Positions 17,412 to 27,170 are shown, counted from the stretch's first letter. The stretch is 64,000 bases of DNA from Palsa-513 sp050010595 (GCA_050010595.1 JBEKKS010000005.1:62001-126000); one strand, 5' to 3'. Made by a program: numbers and translations. Notes: generated by a model from the letters alone, not told the origin.

Positions 17412-18839
17412 TCAGCCAGTGGCTTGACCGGCGCCGCCGCGTGCGCCGAGATCGCGCAGCACCACCCCGGCCGCGCGCGCGCCGCACATGCCGTGCACGC
17501 CGCCTCCGGGCGGCGTCGAGGCGGAGCAGATGTAGAGGCCCTTGACCGGAGTCCTGTAGGAGCGCAACGCGATCGTCGGGCGAAAGATCGTCTGGCGGAT
17601 CGTGTTCGCGCCGGCCCCGATGTCGCCGCCGACGTAATTCGCGTTATGTGCCTCGACATCCGTCGACGAGGTCGCCGTACGCGCGATGACGAGGTCGCGG
17701 AACCCAGGCGCGAAGCGCTCGATCTGGGCCTCGATGCGCTCGGTCATGTCGACCGTCGAGCCGCTCGGAACATGGCAGTAGGCCCATAGCGTGTGGTGGC
17801 CCGCCGGGGCGCGGGACGGGTCAGCGACACACGGCTGGACGACGATGCAGAATGGGCGCTCGCTGTGGCGGCCCGCTGTCACGTCCGACTCGCTGCGCGC
17901 CACCTCCTCGTAGGTGCCGCCGACGTGAACCGTCGCCGTCTCGCGGCAGGCCTGCGCGGTCCACGGGACCGGGCCGGAGAGCGCCCAGTCGAGCTTGAAG
18001 ATGCCCGGGCCGTAGCGGTAGCGGCCGAGCTCGCGGCGGTAACGCGACGGTAGCCGGCCGTCGTCGAGCGCCAGCAGCTGACGCGGTGTGATGTCGAGTA
18101 GCGTCGCGCGCGCGGCCGGCAGCTCGGCGAGGCTCTTCACCTCCTGGCCGGTGTGAAGCTGAGCGCCGAAGCGCTCGAGCTCAGTGGCGAGGACATCGAC
18201 GATGCGCGCGCTGCCACCCTCGACGACCGGCCAGCCCACCTGGTGGGCGAGGATTGTCATCACGAGGCCGAAGCCGCCGGTCAGCGGCGCCCGCAGCGGT
18301 CGCATCGAGTGCGCCGCGCAGCCTGCGAGCGCGGCGCGAGCGGCAGGTGTCCGAAAGATCCCGGCAAGGAGCGACGCCGGCTGCACGCCGTAGGCGCCGA
18401 ACAGGGCCATCGCCGGCGGCGGCAGCGGCCATGGGCGAACCGGACCGAGTGCGTTGGGGATTATCTTCTCGGCTCGCTTGACGAGTGGACCAACCAGGCG
18501 CCGGTAGGCGCGCTCGTCCGCGCCGAGCGTCGCGGCCGTTTCGGCAACCGAACCGAAGACGGCAGCCGCCTCGCCGTCGTCGAGCGGGTGGGCGAAGGCG
18601 ACGCGCGGGGTCCGCAGCGGAATCTCGAGCGTGCGGAAGAACGGCGAGGCGGCGGCTAGCGGGTGAACCGCCGAGCACACGTCGTGTGCGTAGCCGGGAA
18701 GCGTGAGCTCCGAGGTTCCGCAGCCGCCGCCCAACGCATCGGCTGCTTCGAAGACCTCGACGGAGAGTCCAGCGCGCGCGAGCGTCAAGGCTGCGGCCAG
18801 GCCGTTCGGGCCTGAGCCGACGATCACTGCGTCGCTCAC
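17412..18839 (-). CDS. FAD-dependent oxidoreductase of the phytoene desaturase/amine oxidase type
   Basis: A 475-residue flavoprotein. The dinucleotide site VIVGSGPNGLAAA is at the very N-terminus, followed by VEVFEAADALGGGCGT, and the C-terminal FAD-contact region TPPGGGVHGMCGARAA closes the fold. These are the marks of the CrtI-like NAD(P)/FAD family. No carotenoid genes surround it. The GTG start overlaps the MBL stop as GTGA, so the two are coupled. A real start much further upstream is open in frame but would run through the MBL gene. Confidence 0.87.
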   Translation of the reverse strand: MSDAVIVGSGPNGLAAALTLARAGLSVEVFEAADALGGGCGTSELTLPGYAHDVCSAVHPLAAASPFFRTLEIPLRTPRVAFAHPLDDGEAAAVFGSVAETAATLGADERAYRRLVGPLVKRAEKIIPNALGPVRPWPLPPPAMALFGAYGVQPASLLAGIFRTPAARAALAGCAAHSMRPLRAPLTGGFGLVMTILAHQVGWPVVEGGSARIVDVLATELERFGAQLHTGQEVKSLAELPAARATLLDITPRQLLALDDGRLPSRYRRELGRYRYGPGIFKLDWALSGPVPWTAQACRETATVHVGGTYEEVARSESDVTAGRHSERPFCIVVQPCVADPSRAPAGHHTLWAYCHVPSGSTVDMTERIEAQIERFAPGFRDLVIARTATSSTDVEAHNANYVGGDIGAGANTIRQTIFRPTIALRSYRTPVKGLYICSASTPPGGGVHGMCGARAAGVVLRDLGARGGAGQATG

Positions 18840-19672
18840 AGTGCGAGCACGCCCCCCTGGGCGGCGACGATCGTGTCCGGCAGACCTGCCGCGAGCGCGT
18901 CCAGCTCCGCGTCGGTGCGCTCCGGGCCGTGGTGGAAGAGGACCGGCGTGCGCGCGCCCGCGCGGGCCGCGAGTGCGACCACGTACTCGGCGGCGGAATG
19001 GCCGCGATCGCCATCCGGGCTCGTCAGCTCCGCCCGCGTGAGCGTCGCGTCGTGGATCAGCCAATCAACGGCACGCGCGAGCTCGAGCGCCGCCGGATGG
19101 TAGGCGCCGAGGCCGTCCTCGCCGGGACCGAGCTGTCGCGGCCCATGGTCGGGCATATAGGCGAGGGCGGTGCGCTCGTCGCTGATGCGATAGCCGAAGG
19201 CGCGCCCACCGCGGTGGGGTATCTCACGAGCCAGGACGGTGAAGCCCTCGATCTCGTGCTCGCCCTCGCGGAGCGTCGCGAACGTCCAGTCGCCGCTCAG
19301 CTGCTTCGGCGTGATCGGGAAGTGGGGCGGCGACATCGCGCGCTCGAGCAGCGCCTCCGCGTCGGCAACCGGCGGCACAGGCTCGGGGTAGTAGAGCGAG
19401 GTGCGCGCGTCGTCGCGGTCGGCCGAAGCGAAGAAGGGCAGGCCGTTGAAGTGATCCCAGTGCAGGTGGCTGTAGAGGATCGTGCCCTGGAAGGCGGCGC
19501 CGGCGAGCAATGCCGGGACGGTACGCACGCCGGTTCCGGTGTCGAGGATCAGCGTCGGGCGCTGTGCCCCGTCGCGGACCAACGCGACGCAGGAGGTATG
19601 GCCGCCGTAGCGGACGAACTGGGGCCCGGGTGCCGGGGTCGAACCCCGGACCCCGCAGAGGTGGACGCGCAC
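18836..19672 (-). CDS. MBL-fold metallo-hydrolase
   Basis: A 278-residue metallo-beta-lactamase fold enzyme. The metal motif HLHWDH lies near residue 70, after the opening VRGSTPAPGPQFVRYGGHTSC that is typical of the RNase Z/PhnP-like subgroup. Further ligands fit the AYMPDHG and LIHDATL blocks and a C-terminal FHHGPER. Substrate is unknown. It is coupled by a 4-base overlap to the FAD oxidoreductase, which suggests a two-gene function. Confidence 0.87.
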   Translation of the reverse strand: MRVHLCGVRGSTPAPGPQFVRYGGHTSCVALVRDGAQRPTLILDTGTGVRTVPALLAGAAFQGTILYSHLHWDHFNGLPFFASADRDDARTSLYYPEPVPPVADAEALLERAMSPPHFPITPKQLSGDWTFATLREGEHEIEGFTVLAREIPHRGGRAFGYRISDERTALAYMPDHGPRQLGPGEDGLGAYHPAALELARAVDWLIHDATLTRAELTSPDGDRGHSAAEYVVALAARAGARTPVLFHHGPERTDAELDALAAGLPDTIVAAQGGVLAL

Positions 19673-19692
19673 GCGTCCAGACTAGTGGGTCA

Positions 19693-20694
19693 CTAGTTGT
19701 CGTCCTCGCGGCGATGACCGGTCGCGAGCTGCTCGAGCGCCGAGCGATCGAGCTGGCCAGCATGGACGGCTGCGACGCGACACCGCGTGACCGCGATCAG
19801 GCTCGACGTGCGCCCGCCCGCCTCGAGGTGGGCGCGCTCGCCCAGCATCGCGCCCGGGCCGTATTCGGCCAGGCGCTTGCCGTCCTTCTCGACGCGCAGC
19901 ACACCATCGAGGATCAGGAACACCTCCGAGCCCGCGTCACCTTCGCGGACGAGCGTCTCGCCGGGCTTGAGCCGTCGGTACTCGGGCTTGCCGTCCATCA
20001 GCTGCGCCGAGAGCTGACGCTCGAGCGCTGTCTCTACCACCGTCACAAGCGCCTCCGAATCGCGGTCGCCCCACGGCGTGTGCGGTCCGAACGAGACGCG
20101 CCACCACTCCTTGAAGTTCGCGAGGCCCGACTTCAGAATCAGGCTGCCGTCGCCGCCGTAGACCCAGTGGCGAGGGAAGCGGCTCGCGCCAGTCACGTCC
20201 GCCTCGATCTCGCCGTCAGCGTGCAGCGTCAGGCAGAGCGTCGTCCAGACGAGCGGCGCGCTCCACTGGATGAACGGGGCGCGGCGAACCCGGCGCGGCG
20301 CCGGCACGCCGGTGCGGCCCCCAGCAGTCTGCACGAAGCGCACCCAGCTCTCGCCGACCTCCGGCTCCTTCTTGATGTCCGGTAGGCCAACTGCTTCGAA
20401 CGTGCGCGCCATCGGCCCAACCTTCACCGTGGTCGCGCCCATCCGCCGGCCGCCCTCACTGCCGTAGCTCGTGATCTTGCCGGTCGCGTCGTCGACCTCG
20501 ATCCACGCCTGCAGGACGTTCGCGAAGCGGAAGCGGTCGTTGATCCGCAGATCCTCGAGCTGCTCGTCGGTGATCGAGTCAGGCGGCGGCGGATCGTAGT
20601 GCGTGAAGCCCGCGTCGAACGACAGCTTCATCACACCCTCGATCGCCTGCGAGGGAATCCACGAAATTGAGGTGATCGCACTCTGGTAGCGCAC
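19693..20694 (-). CDS. Cyclic-nucleotide-binding-domain protein of unknown function
   Basis: A 333-residue protein with two parts. The C-terminal third (about residues 205-325) is a cAMP-receptor-like domain: LKPGETLVREGDAGSEVFLI, then GPGAMLGERAHLEAGGRTSSLIA, including the phosphate-cassette-like GERA and R. The N-terminal 200 residues match no fold I recognise and include RINDRFRFANVLQAWIE. There is no DNA-binding domain, so it is not a CRP regulator. GTG start chosen because upstream sequence lacks coding character. It ends 20 bases before the MBL gene and may be cotranscribed. Confidence 0.75.
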   Translation of the reverse strand: MRYQSAITSISWIPSQAIEGVMKLSFDAGFTHYDPPPPDSITDEQLEDLRINDRFRFANVLQAWIEVDDATGKITSYGSEGGRRMGATTVKVGPMARTFEAVGLPDIKKEPEVGESWVRFVQTAGGRTGVPAPRRVRRAPFIQWSAPLVWTTLCLTLHADGEIEADVTGASRFPRHWVYGGDGSLILKSGLANFKEWWRVSFGPHTPWGDRDSEALVTVVETALERQLSAQLMDGKPEYRRLKPGETLVREGDAGSEVFLILDGVLRVEKDGKRLAEYGPGAMLGERAHLEAGGRTSSLIAVTRCRVAAVHAGQLDRSALEQLATGHRREDDN

Positions 20695-20819
20695 GGCCCG
20701 CCCCCTTGTTGCGCCCTGCCAACGTCCTCGAAGCGCGGCGAAGCCTAGCACCCGAGCCGCGAACCCGGCCGTCGTAGAATCGGTCGCGAGGGAGGTCCAA
20801 TCGACGCGAAAGGACCACG

Positions 20820-21257
20820 ATGGCAAAGGTTTTGTACACGGCGCGGGCACACGTCACGGGCGGGCGCGCCAATGGCCACGGGCGCAGCGAGGACGGCCAG
20901 CTGGACGTGCAGCTACGAGCACCGACCGAGATGGGCGGGGAGGGCGGAGGCACAAACCCCGAGCAGCTCTTCGCTGTTGGCTGGGCGGCTTGCTTCGAGA
21001 GTGCGCTAGGCAGCGTCGGGCGTCGCCACGATGTGGAGCTCGGCGAGGTTGCGATCGACTCGGAGGTTTCACTCAGCCCGGACGGCAGCGGCGGGTTCGC
21101 GCTCGCGGCCGCACTCGACGTGACACTGCCCGCGATCGGGGATGGCGCGCAGGCCACAGCGCTCGTGCGCGAGGCGCACTCGATCTGCCCCTATTCGAAC
21201 GCGACTCGCGGCAACATCGAAGTGGCGCTGACGGCCAACGGGACGCCGGTGGACTAG
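20820..21257 (+). CDS. ohr: Organic hydroperoxide resistance protein (OsmC/Ohr family)
   Basis: Thiol peroxidase that detoxifies organic hydroperoxides, cytoplasmic. The 145-residue length is typical of Ohr. The two reactive cysteines sit in GWAACFESAL (about Cys58) and SICPYSNATRGN (about Cys124), and the N-terminal LYTARAHVTGGR block is the Ohr signature. AAAGGA lies seven bases before the ATG. It is divergent from the cyclic-nucleotide protein. Confidence 0.93.
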   Translation: MAKVLYTARAHVTGGRANGHGRSEDGQLDVQLRAPTEMGGEGGGTNPEQLFAVGWAACFESALGSVGRRHDVELGEVAIDSEVSLSPDGSGGFALAAALDVTLPAIGDGAQATALVREAHSICPYSNATRGNIEVALTANGTPVD

Positions 21258-21464
21258 CTGGTTGACCTGCGCCCGGCGTGAGCGGACGCGGCGGTCGGGT
21301 GATGCGCGGCGCACGGTGCGCGGCAGCGCCGTATCGACCATCCAGCGGACGCTCGAAAGGAGCTGGCCTAATCGTTGAAATTTCGCGCCCCCGCGTTGTC
21401 CGGCGTCGATCCCTGACACATACGCCCGACCGACGCAAGAGATCAAGCACCGGGTCGCGCCGGC

Positions 21465-24374
21465 CTGAGGAACGCGCTCGCGCGGACCTGGGTCGTCCTG
21501 GCGCTCTGCGCGCTGCTCGGCTTCAACGCCGCGCTGTCGCTCGCAGCCGCGTCCCCGTCGCCGGTCGGGGCACGCCTCGCCCAAGCGAAGCCGGAGGGCA
21601 AGCGCACGAGCTCATCGGCCTGCAAGAGGGGCTACGTCAGAGAGACGCGGACGATCCACGAGGTTGTCCACCACCACAAGGTCAGCTTGCGCGTAACGAG
21701 CTGCGTGAAGGGCGGCTCTACCAAGGGAGGCGGTGGCTCATCCGGTGGCGGGTCGGGCGAGCCAGGCAGTGGTAGCGGTACCGGTGGCGGTGGCGGTGGT
21801 GTGAGCGCCGCGAGCGGGCCACCGGTTGCAGTCTCGAGCAGCTACGGCGTCGCGGCTGACAGCAGGCTGAGCGTCGGTGGCTCTGGCGTGCTCGCCAACG
21901 ATCGCGGTAGCGGACTGAGCGCCGTGCTGATCAGCGACGTGCAGGACGGCACGTTGAGGCTGGGCAGCGACGGAACGTTCACCTACACGCCGAACACCGG
22001 CTTCGTGGGCACGGACGAGTTCACCTACAAGGCGGTCGACCGCTACTTCAACAGCTCGAGCCCGGCGACCGTGTCGATCAACGTCACCCCAATCGTTGAC
22101 GGCGCGAGCTACTCGACGAGCTCCGGAACGCCACTCGCGGTGTCTGCCCCGGGGCTGCTCGCCGGCGCCGTCGGCAGCGGGCTGTCGGTGAGCGTCGTCT
22201 CCGGCGCCAGCCACGGCAACCTCGCAATGCAAAGCGACGGGGCGTTCACCTATACGGCGACCCCCGGGTACGTCGGGAGCGACAGCTTCAGCTATGAGGC
22301 GACCGACGCCGCCGGCGGTGTCTCGAACGTCGCGGCGGTGACGATCAATGTCGGTGCCCCCAGCCCGCCCGAGGTCACAGCGCAAACATTCAGCGGCGAG
22401 ATCGCCAACACCGCGCTGCAGGTGGGCGGCACGCGCGGCGAGGGACCCGAGGTGTTTCTCGCGAGCCAGACCGCGCTGAGCGGCGACACGGACCCGGGCG
22501 GGGGCACGCTCACGACGAGCGCTGGAGTGATCGTGACCGCCAACGGCGGCAGTGTCACGATGGCCTCGAACGGCACCTTCACCTACGACCCGCCGGCCGG
22601 CTTCGAGGGCCCGTCCGACAGCTTCAGCTACACGGTCGACTCGAGCGACGGCGAAAGCTCGCAGGCGAGCGCGACGATCGACTTCGCGAGCGGACGCGTC
22701 TGGTACGTGGACAGCGCCGCCGGCGTCGAGGGCAGCGGCACAAGCGCCTCGCCGTTCGAGACCCTGAGCTCGGCGAGCGCCGCCGCGGGCTCCGGTGACG
22801 TGATCTTCCTGATGAGCAGCGGCACGAGCTACGCGGGTGGGATCGCGCTCGGCGCTGACGAGACGCTTGACGGGGCGTCCGCCGGGCTGGTCGTCCGCGG
22901 CGAGACCCTTTTTGCGGCTTCGGGCAGCACACCGACGATCACGAGCGGGAGCGGCGCCGGCATCACGCTCGCCGACGGGGACACGGTGGCAGGCGTCGAG
23001 GTGGCGGGCACCTCCGGTGCCGGAATCGTGGCGAACGACGTCGGATCGTTCACGCTCGCCGCGAGCGTCAGCGTCAGCGACGCCGGCGGTGACGGTCTCA
23101 ACATCAGCGGTGGCAGCGGCACGATCACCGCGGCTTGCGCGATCGGCGGGTCGGCCGGCCACTCGGTCGCCATCGCCGGCCGCACGGGCGGGACGGTGAC
23201 GCTCAGCGGGACGATCGACGACGAGGGCGACGGCGTCTCGCTGACCAACGACACGGGTGCCACGATCAGCTTCACCGGAACCGTTGACGCGAGCACCGCG
23301 ACCGAGCCTGCGTTCGTCGCGACCGGCGGTGGAACGGTCGAGATGAGCGGAGCCACGAGCACGCTGGCGACGACCACTGCTACCGCGCTCGATATCGCCG
23401 GCGGAACGACAATCGGGAGCGGCGGATTCGCGTTGCAATCGATCTCGGCGAGCGGAGGACAGGCGATCGTTCTCGACGGGACCGGTGCGAGCGGCGCATT
23501 CGCGGTGACGGGCAGCGGCGGTGGCGCCGATTCCGGCGGCGTGATCGAGGACTCCACGGCGATCGGCGCCAGCACTGGAGCGCTGTCGTTCACCGACACC
23601 GGATCAGTGGCACTGGCCAACATCGAGATCGAGAACAGCGAGGGGAACGCGATCTACGCAGACGACGTTGCGTCGCTCACGCTCACCGACAGCGCGATCA
23701 CCGACAGCGCGGCGAACGGGCTCTTCTTCACGGGCGATGGCACGGTCCCGTCAACCTTCGACATCGAGGGGGACGCGTTCAGCGGGCAGGCCGACGACGC
23801 GCTCGACCTTCAGCTCGAAGGCAACACAACGGGCTTGATCCGCGAAGACACCGTCGGCGATGGGTCCGCCGGATCCGGCTCGAGTGGCGGGGACGGCGTC
23901 GAGATCACGAACAACAGCGGGGTCGTGGCGGCCGAGCTCGAGGCTGACACGATCGAGAATGTCGCGGTGGGCTACGGGCTCAGCGCGCTGGCCAGCGACG
24001 GTGGCGAGCTCGACCTGACCGTCAAGCAGAACGACATCGCGCCGGCGGGCGCGGGAGGCGCGACCTATGACGCCGGCGGAGGCACGGGCACGAGCACGCT
24101 CTGCCTGAATACGAGCGGGAACACGGAGACCGCGGCAGCGTCGGGAGCCACCGCCGAGAGCGTCGCGCAGACGGACGCGAACGCCGTCTTCGAGCTGGAG
24201 GGCTACGAGGGCTCACCGACACGCGATGACGAAGCGGAGAGCTTCCTCATCGGCCAGGAGAACTCGCTGACCGGCGGACCGGGCGGGGCACAGGCGCTTG
24301 CGAGCGCGAACTCAGCCGGCTTCACGTCAGCGACGTGCTCGCTGCCACCCGGCGGCGGTGGGGAGACCAGCTAG
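21465..24374 (+). CDS. Large secreted surface protein with Ig-like repeats and a beta-helix; 5' end abnormal
   Basis: About 970 residues. Three to four cadherin/VCBS-like repeats of about 90 residues come first (each with DGTFTYTPNTGFVGTDEFTY-like signatures), then a parallel beta-helix region beginning WYVDSAAGVEGSGTS that is rich in Gly, Ser, Thr and Asp. A signal peptide is encoded in frame (NALARTWVVLALCALLGF), but no ATG, GTG or TTG precedes it after an in-frame TGA at 21414-21416. I start at a CTG; a TTG with a good AAAGGAG lies before that TGA. The first ordinary start afterwards (TTG at 21687) would lose the signal. Probably a cell-surface adhesin-like protein, possibly inactivated. 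Confidence 0.75.
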   Translation: MRNALARTWVVLALCALLGFNAALSLAAASPSPVGARLAQAKPEGKRTSSSACKRGYVRETRTIHEVVHHHKVSLRVTSCVKGGSTKGGGGSSGGGSGEPGSGSGTGGGGGGVSAASGPPVAVSSSYGVAADSRLSVGGSGVLANDRGSGLSAVLISDVQDGTLRLGSDGTFTYTPNTGFVGTDEFTYKAVDRYFNSSSPATVSINVTPIVDGASYSTSSGTPLAVSAPGLLAGAVGSGLSVSVVSGASHGNLAMQSDGAFTYTATPGYVGSDSFSYEATDAAGGVSNVAAVTINVGAPSPPEVTAQTFSGEIANTALQVGGTRGEGPEVFLASQTALSGDTDPGGGTLTTSAGVIVTANGGSVTMASNGTFTYDPPAGFEGPSDSFSYTVDSSDGESSQASATIDFASGRVWYVDSAAGVEGSGTSASPFETLSSASAAAGSGDVIFLMSSGTSYAGGIALGADETLDGASAGLVVRGETLFAASGSTPTITSGSGAGITLADGDTVAGVEVAGTSGAGIVANDVGSFTLAASVSVSDAGGDGLNISGGSGTITAACAIGGSAGHSVAIAGRTGGTVTLSGTIDDEGDGVSLTNDTGATISFTGTVDASTATEPAFVATGGGTVEMSGATSTLATTTATALDIAGGTTIGSGGFALQSISASGGQAIVLDGTGASGAFAVTGSGGGADSGGVIEDSTAIGASTGALSFTDTGSVALANIEIENSEGNAIYADDVASLTLTDSAITDSAANGLFFTGDGTVPSTFDIEGDAFSGQADDALDLQLEGNTTGLIREDTVGDGSAGSGSSGGDGVEITNNSGVVAAELEADTIENVAVGYGLSALASDGGELDLTVKQNDIAPAGAGGATYDAGGGTGTSTLCLNTSGNTETAAASGATAESVAQTDANAVFELEGYEGSPTRDDEAESFLIGQENSLTGGPGGAQALASANSAGFTSATCSLPPGGGGETS

Positions 24375-24387
24375 CGGCGATCGGCGT

Positions 24388-25845
24388 TCAGCCGCGGACG
24401 AGTGCCGCGGCGTGTGCGAGGAACGGCTCCGCGTCGATCCCGCGACCGGTTGCCTGCTCGACGAGCGGCTCCGTGTCGAGCCGGCGACCGTAGCGATGGA
24501 TGCGCTCGCGCAGCCAGTCACGGATCTCTCCAACCTCCGCACGGCGCAGCGCATCCTCCTGCGAGCCGAGATCGAGCTCGAGCTGCTGCCACAGCTGCGC
24601 CGCGATGACGGTCCCGAGGGCGTAGCTCGGGAAGTAGCCGAACAGGCCCGCGGACCAGTGGATGTCCTGGAGGACGCCGACGCCGTCATCGGGCACCTCG
24701 ACGCCCAGCAATCTGCGCATGCCGTCGTTCCAGGCCGCCGGGAGATCCTCCACGCTCAGCTCGCCGCCGATCAGCGCGCTCTCGAGCTCGAAGCGCAGAA
24801 CGATGTGCAACGGATAGGTGACCTGGTCGGCCGAGACGCGGATCAACGACGGACGCACCTGGGTGAGCGCGGCGAAGAGGTCGTCGGGCTCGAGCGCGTA
24901 GCCGGCCGCCGTGAGCTCGCCGGCGATCACGGGCGCGAAGCTTGCGCTGCAGCCGACGTGGTTCTCCCACAGCTTGCTCTGCGATTCATGGATCGACATC
25001 GACGCGCCGCCGCCGAGGTTGGTGCGTTCGAGCTCGGGAGCGATCTGGCGCTCGTAGAGTGCATGGCCGAATTCGTGGATAGCGCCGGTGATCGAGTCGA
25101 GTCCGCGGTTGTCATAGCGCGTCGTGATCCGCGTGTCGCGCTGGCTGAGCGACTCGCTGAACGGGTGCGCGGAGACGTCAACGCGCCAGCCCGCGTCGCT
25201 CACGCCGATCCGCCGCAGCGTGCCGCGGACGGCGGCCTGCTGCGTCTTGACCGGGATGTTGAGAGCCGCAAGCCTGTCGGCGCCCTGCGGCGCGCTTTCG
25301 ATCAGCGGCGTGAGGCCCTCAGCCAGACGCGCGAACAGCGTCTGGATGCGATCGCTGCGCAGGCCAAAGTCGTAGTCGTCGAGCAACGCGTCGTAGGGGT
25401 GCGCCGTCTGGGGGAAGCAGGCGGCGTAGCTTTGCGCCAGCTCGACGTTGCGCCGCAGAGCCGGCGCGAACGCCGCAAAGTCTGCCTCCTCGCGCGCCGA
25501 GCGCCAGGCGACCTGCCCCTCCGCGGCGGCCTGCGACTGCTCACCGACAAGCTCGCCCGGCACGCGGCGCTGGCGGTCCCAGTCACGGCGCGCGATCCGC
25601 AGGACGTCACGGTCCAGGTCGTCGAGCTCGTTGCCGTCGGCTTCAAGCTCGTCGAGCCACTCACCGACCTCGTCGGCGGTTGCGAGTCCGTGGGTCAGGC
25701 GGTCGAGCGCCGCGAGCTGGTTCGCGCGCGCGGCCGCGCCGTCACGCGGCATCATCACCTGCTGGTCCCATGAACCGAGCCGCCCGAGTGCAGACAGGTC
25801 GCCCAACTCGGCCAGCCTGGCACGCAGTGCTTCAAGCGCCGGCAT
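24388..25845 (-). CDS. M32-family metallocarboxypeptidase (Taq carboxypeptidase type)
   Basis: Cytoplasmic zinc carboxypeptidase of 485 residues. The zinc motif HEFGH is in GAIHEFGHALYER, with the downstream SIHESQSKLWENHVG block that supplies the third ligand, and the N-terminal LGSWDQQVMMP typical of M32. The gene is convergent with the surface-protein gene, ending 14 bases away. Nothing abnormal in length or motifs. Confidence 0.93.
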   Translation of the reverse strand: MPALEALRARLAELGDLSALGRLGSWDQQVMMPRDGAAARANQLAALDRLTHGLATADEVGEWLDELEADGNELDDLDRDVLRIARRDWDRQRRVPGELVGEQSQAAAEGQVAWRSAREEADFAAFAPALRRNVELAQSYAACFPQTAHPYDALLDDYDFGLRSDRIQTLFARLAEGLTPLIESAPQGADRLAALNIPVKTQQAAVRGTLRRIGVSDAGWRVDVSAHPFSESLSQRDTRITTRYDNRGLDSITGAIHEFGHALYERQIAPELERTNLGGGASMSIHESQSKLWENHVGCSASFAPVIAGELTAAGYALEPDDLFAALTQVRPSLIRVSADQVTYPLHIVLRFELESALIGGELSVEDLPAAWNDGMRRLLGVEVPDDGVGVLQDIHWSAGLFGYFPSYALGTVIAAQLWQQLELDLGSQEDALRRAEVGEIRDWLRERIHRYGRRLDTEPLVEQATGRGIDAEPFLAHAAALVRG

Positions 25846-26168
25846 TCATCGCGAACACTACGCGTCCGGCTGCGCCGATGCGGCTCAGGAGGCGCTGGCG
25901 ACTGCTTCCCGCTCCCGGAGAGGGGCGGCCGCCCCGTCCTTCGGGGCAGCTGAAGGGAGTAGTCTCGTTCGTGGAGGGCACATGTGGGGTCTGCCCCGAG
26001 CGGGCGCGCAGCACGGCCTGACTTCTGATTTTCGCTTTTGAGCCTGGAGCTCTTACCGCGTGCAAGGTCAGTCATCCGGTCCTCGCCTCTGAATCGCGGC
26101 GCAACGACGCCGGCGCTGATCGCTGGCGTGAGCGTCACCATCCCGGCGTCACTCAGTGCTGGGAGCGG
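25846..26168. other. Gene-poor stretch before the membrane protein gene
   Basis: No convincing coding region is seen. The stretch contains the divergent promoters of the carboxypeptidase and of the membrane protein gene to its right. A compact GC hairpin (GCCCCG, loop TCCTT, CGGGGC at 25931-25947) directly follows a 14-base palindrome GGGGCGGCCGCCCC. The two share the CCCC arm and could form alternative pairings in the carboxypeptidase leader. Confidence 0.5.
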
Positions 26169-27041
26169 GTGCACAGCGTGAGCGGCCATCCCAATCGTGG
26201 TGGCGCCGACAACGCGCGGGGCTATCTGCGCCGCAGGCGCGCCATCGCAGGCCTTGCGGTTGCGCTGCTTGCGGCAGCAATCGCCTCCGACCGCCTCGAC
26301 CGCGCGTTCTGGGCGCACAATCCGCTGCTGACAAACCTCGCCTCGAGCCTTGTCGTGGTCGCTCTGTCTCTCGCCGTCTTCAACGAAGCGCTCGAACGCC
26401 GGCGGCGGCGCGACTGGAGCGTGCTCGCCCAGTACGTGCTGTTCGAGCTGGTGGGCACAGCCCGCCTCATCTGGACTTCGCTGATGGAGATCCTGGGCCT
26501 GATGTATGCGGGCGAGGAGAACGAGGCGGCTCTCACGGTCGGCGCGCGCACGCTCCAAGACACGCCGCGTGTAACTACTGCGATGCGCGAGCTGCTTGCC
26601 GATCCCGAGCGCCGCCAGCACCTGCACGGGCTCGTTGCGCGCCTGATGCGTCGCAGCGACGAGGTGCTCGGTCGCTGGGCCGGTGTGCTGCTCAACTCGG
26701 CCGCCTATACCGTCGTGATAGATCGCCACGTCGAGCTGTACAGCCGCCTCGCATCGGTCGGCAGCCTGCTCGAACACTTCGAACCGACCGACGATGATCC
26801 AAAGCGGCGGCGCGTCAGCCGCAGCAGCCCGATCGTCGAGCTGCACGGAAATCTGGACGACGACTGGCTGAGCCTTAGCCTCGTGACGATCGCCCAGCTT
26901 GCCGAGACGCTCGACCAGAGCTCGCTTCGCCTCGCACTTCGCATCGTTCCCGCGGAATGGTGGGCTGGACGCGCACGGTCGGCCGGTACGCCCGACTCTG
27001 CCCAACCCCTACCCGGCACGTCTCGGCCCCCGGTGGCCTGA
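26169..27041 (+). CDS. Hypothetical protein with two N-terminal membrane segments
   Basis: Not recognised. The 290-residue product has a basic start, a membrane helix at about residues 24-42 (AIAGLAVALLAAAIAS) and a second at about 52-68 (LASSLVVVALSLAVF), then a largely helical soluble part with charged stretches. This is the topology of small sensor or anchor proteins. The GTG start is tentative; another GTG lies three codons on. The C-terminal Pro-rich end stops just before an unrelated transporter scrap, so the last 20-30 residues may be the product of a fusion or deletion. Confidence 0.6.
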   Translation: MHSVSGHPNRGGADNARGYLRRRRAIAGLAVALLAAAIASDRLDRAFWAHNPLLTNLASSLVVVALSLAVFNEALERRRRRDWSVLAQYVLFELVGTARLIWTSLMEILGLMYAGEENEAALTVGARTLQDTPRVTTAMRELLADPERRQHLHGLVARLMRRSDEVLGRWAGVLLNSAAYTVVIDRHVELYSRLASVGSLLEHFEPTDDDPKRRRVSRSSPIVELHGNLDDDWLSLSLVTIAQLAETLDQSSLRLALRIVPAEWWAGRARSAGTPDSAQPLPGTSRPPVA

Positions 27042-27044
27042 GCC

Positions 27045-27170
27045 GGCTTTGCGATCGTTTCGGCGATCGGCGGCCTGTCGACATCGTTTGACATGCTCGT
27101 GGCCGCGCGGGCGCTCCAGGGAATGTTCGGCGCTCTCCTGGCGCCATCCGTCGAGGCGGCTCACGCCAGC
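27045..27170 (+). pseudogene. Remnant of an MFS drug-efflux transporter
   Basis: A short open segment translates to GFAIVSAIGGLSTSF followed by MLVAARALQGMFGALLAPS, which is the transmembrane 3-4 region of DHA2/EmrB-type MFS transporters (normally about 450-500 residues). Nothing before or after continues that protein, so it is a decayed fragment lying between the membrane protein gene and the tRNA. Confidence 0.6.

Noticed and set aside
21414..21416. TGA as a selenocysteine codon
   Set aside because: It falls before the signal peptide in a non-redox surface protein, and I see no SECIS-like hairpin right after it; a broken or unusual start is simpler.
21738..23438. 566-codon minus-strand frame opposite the surface protein
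   Set aside because: Arg/Ala/Asp/Val-rich antisense shadow without domains; the plus strand has regular Ig-like repeats.
27045..27170. Insertion sequence as the cause of the MFS scrap
   Set aside because: No terminal inverted repeats, target duplication or transposase sequence was found near it, nor anywhere else in the window.
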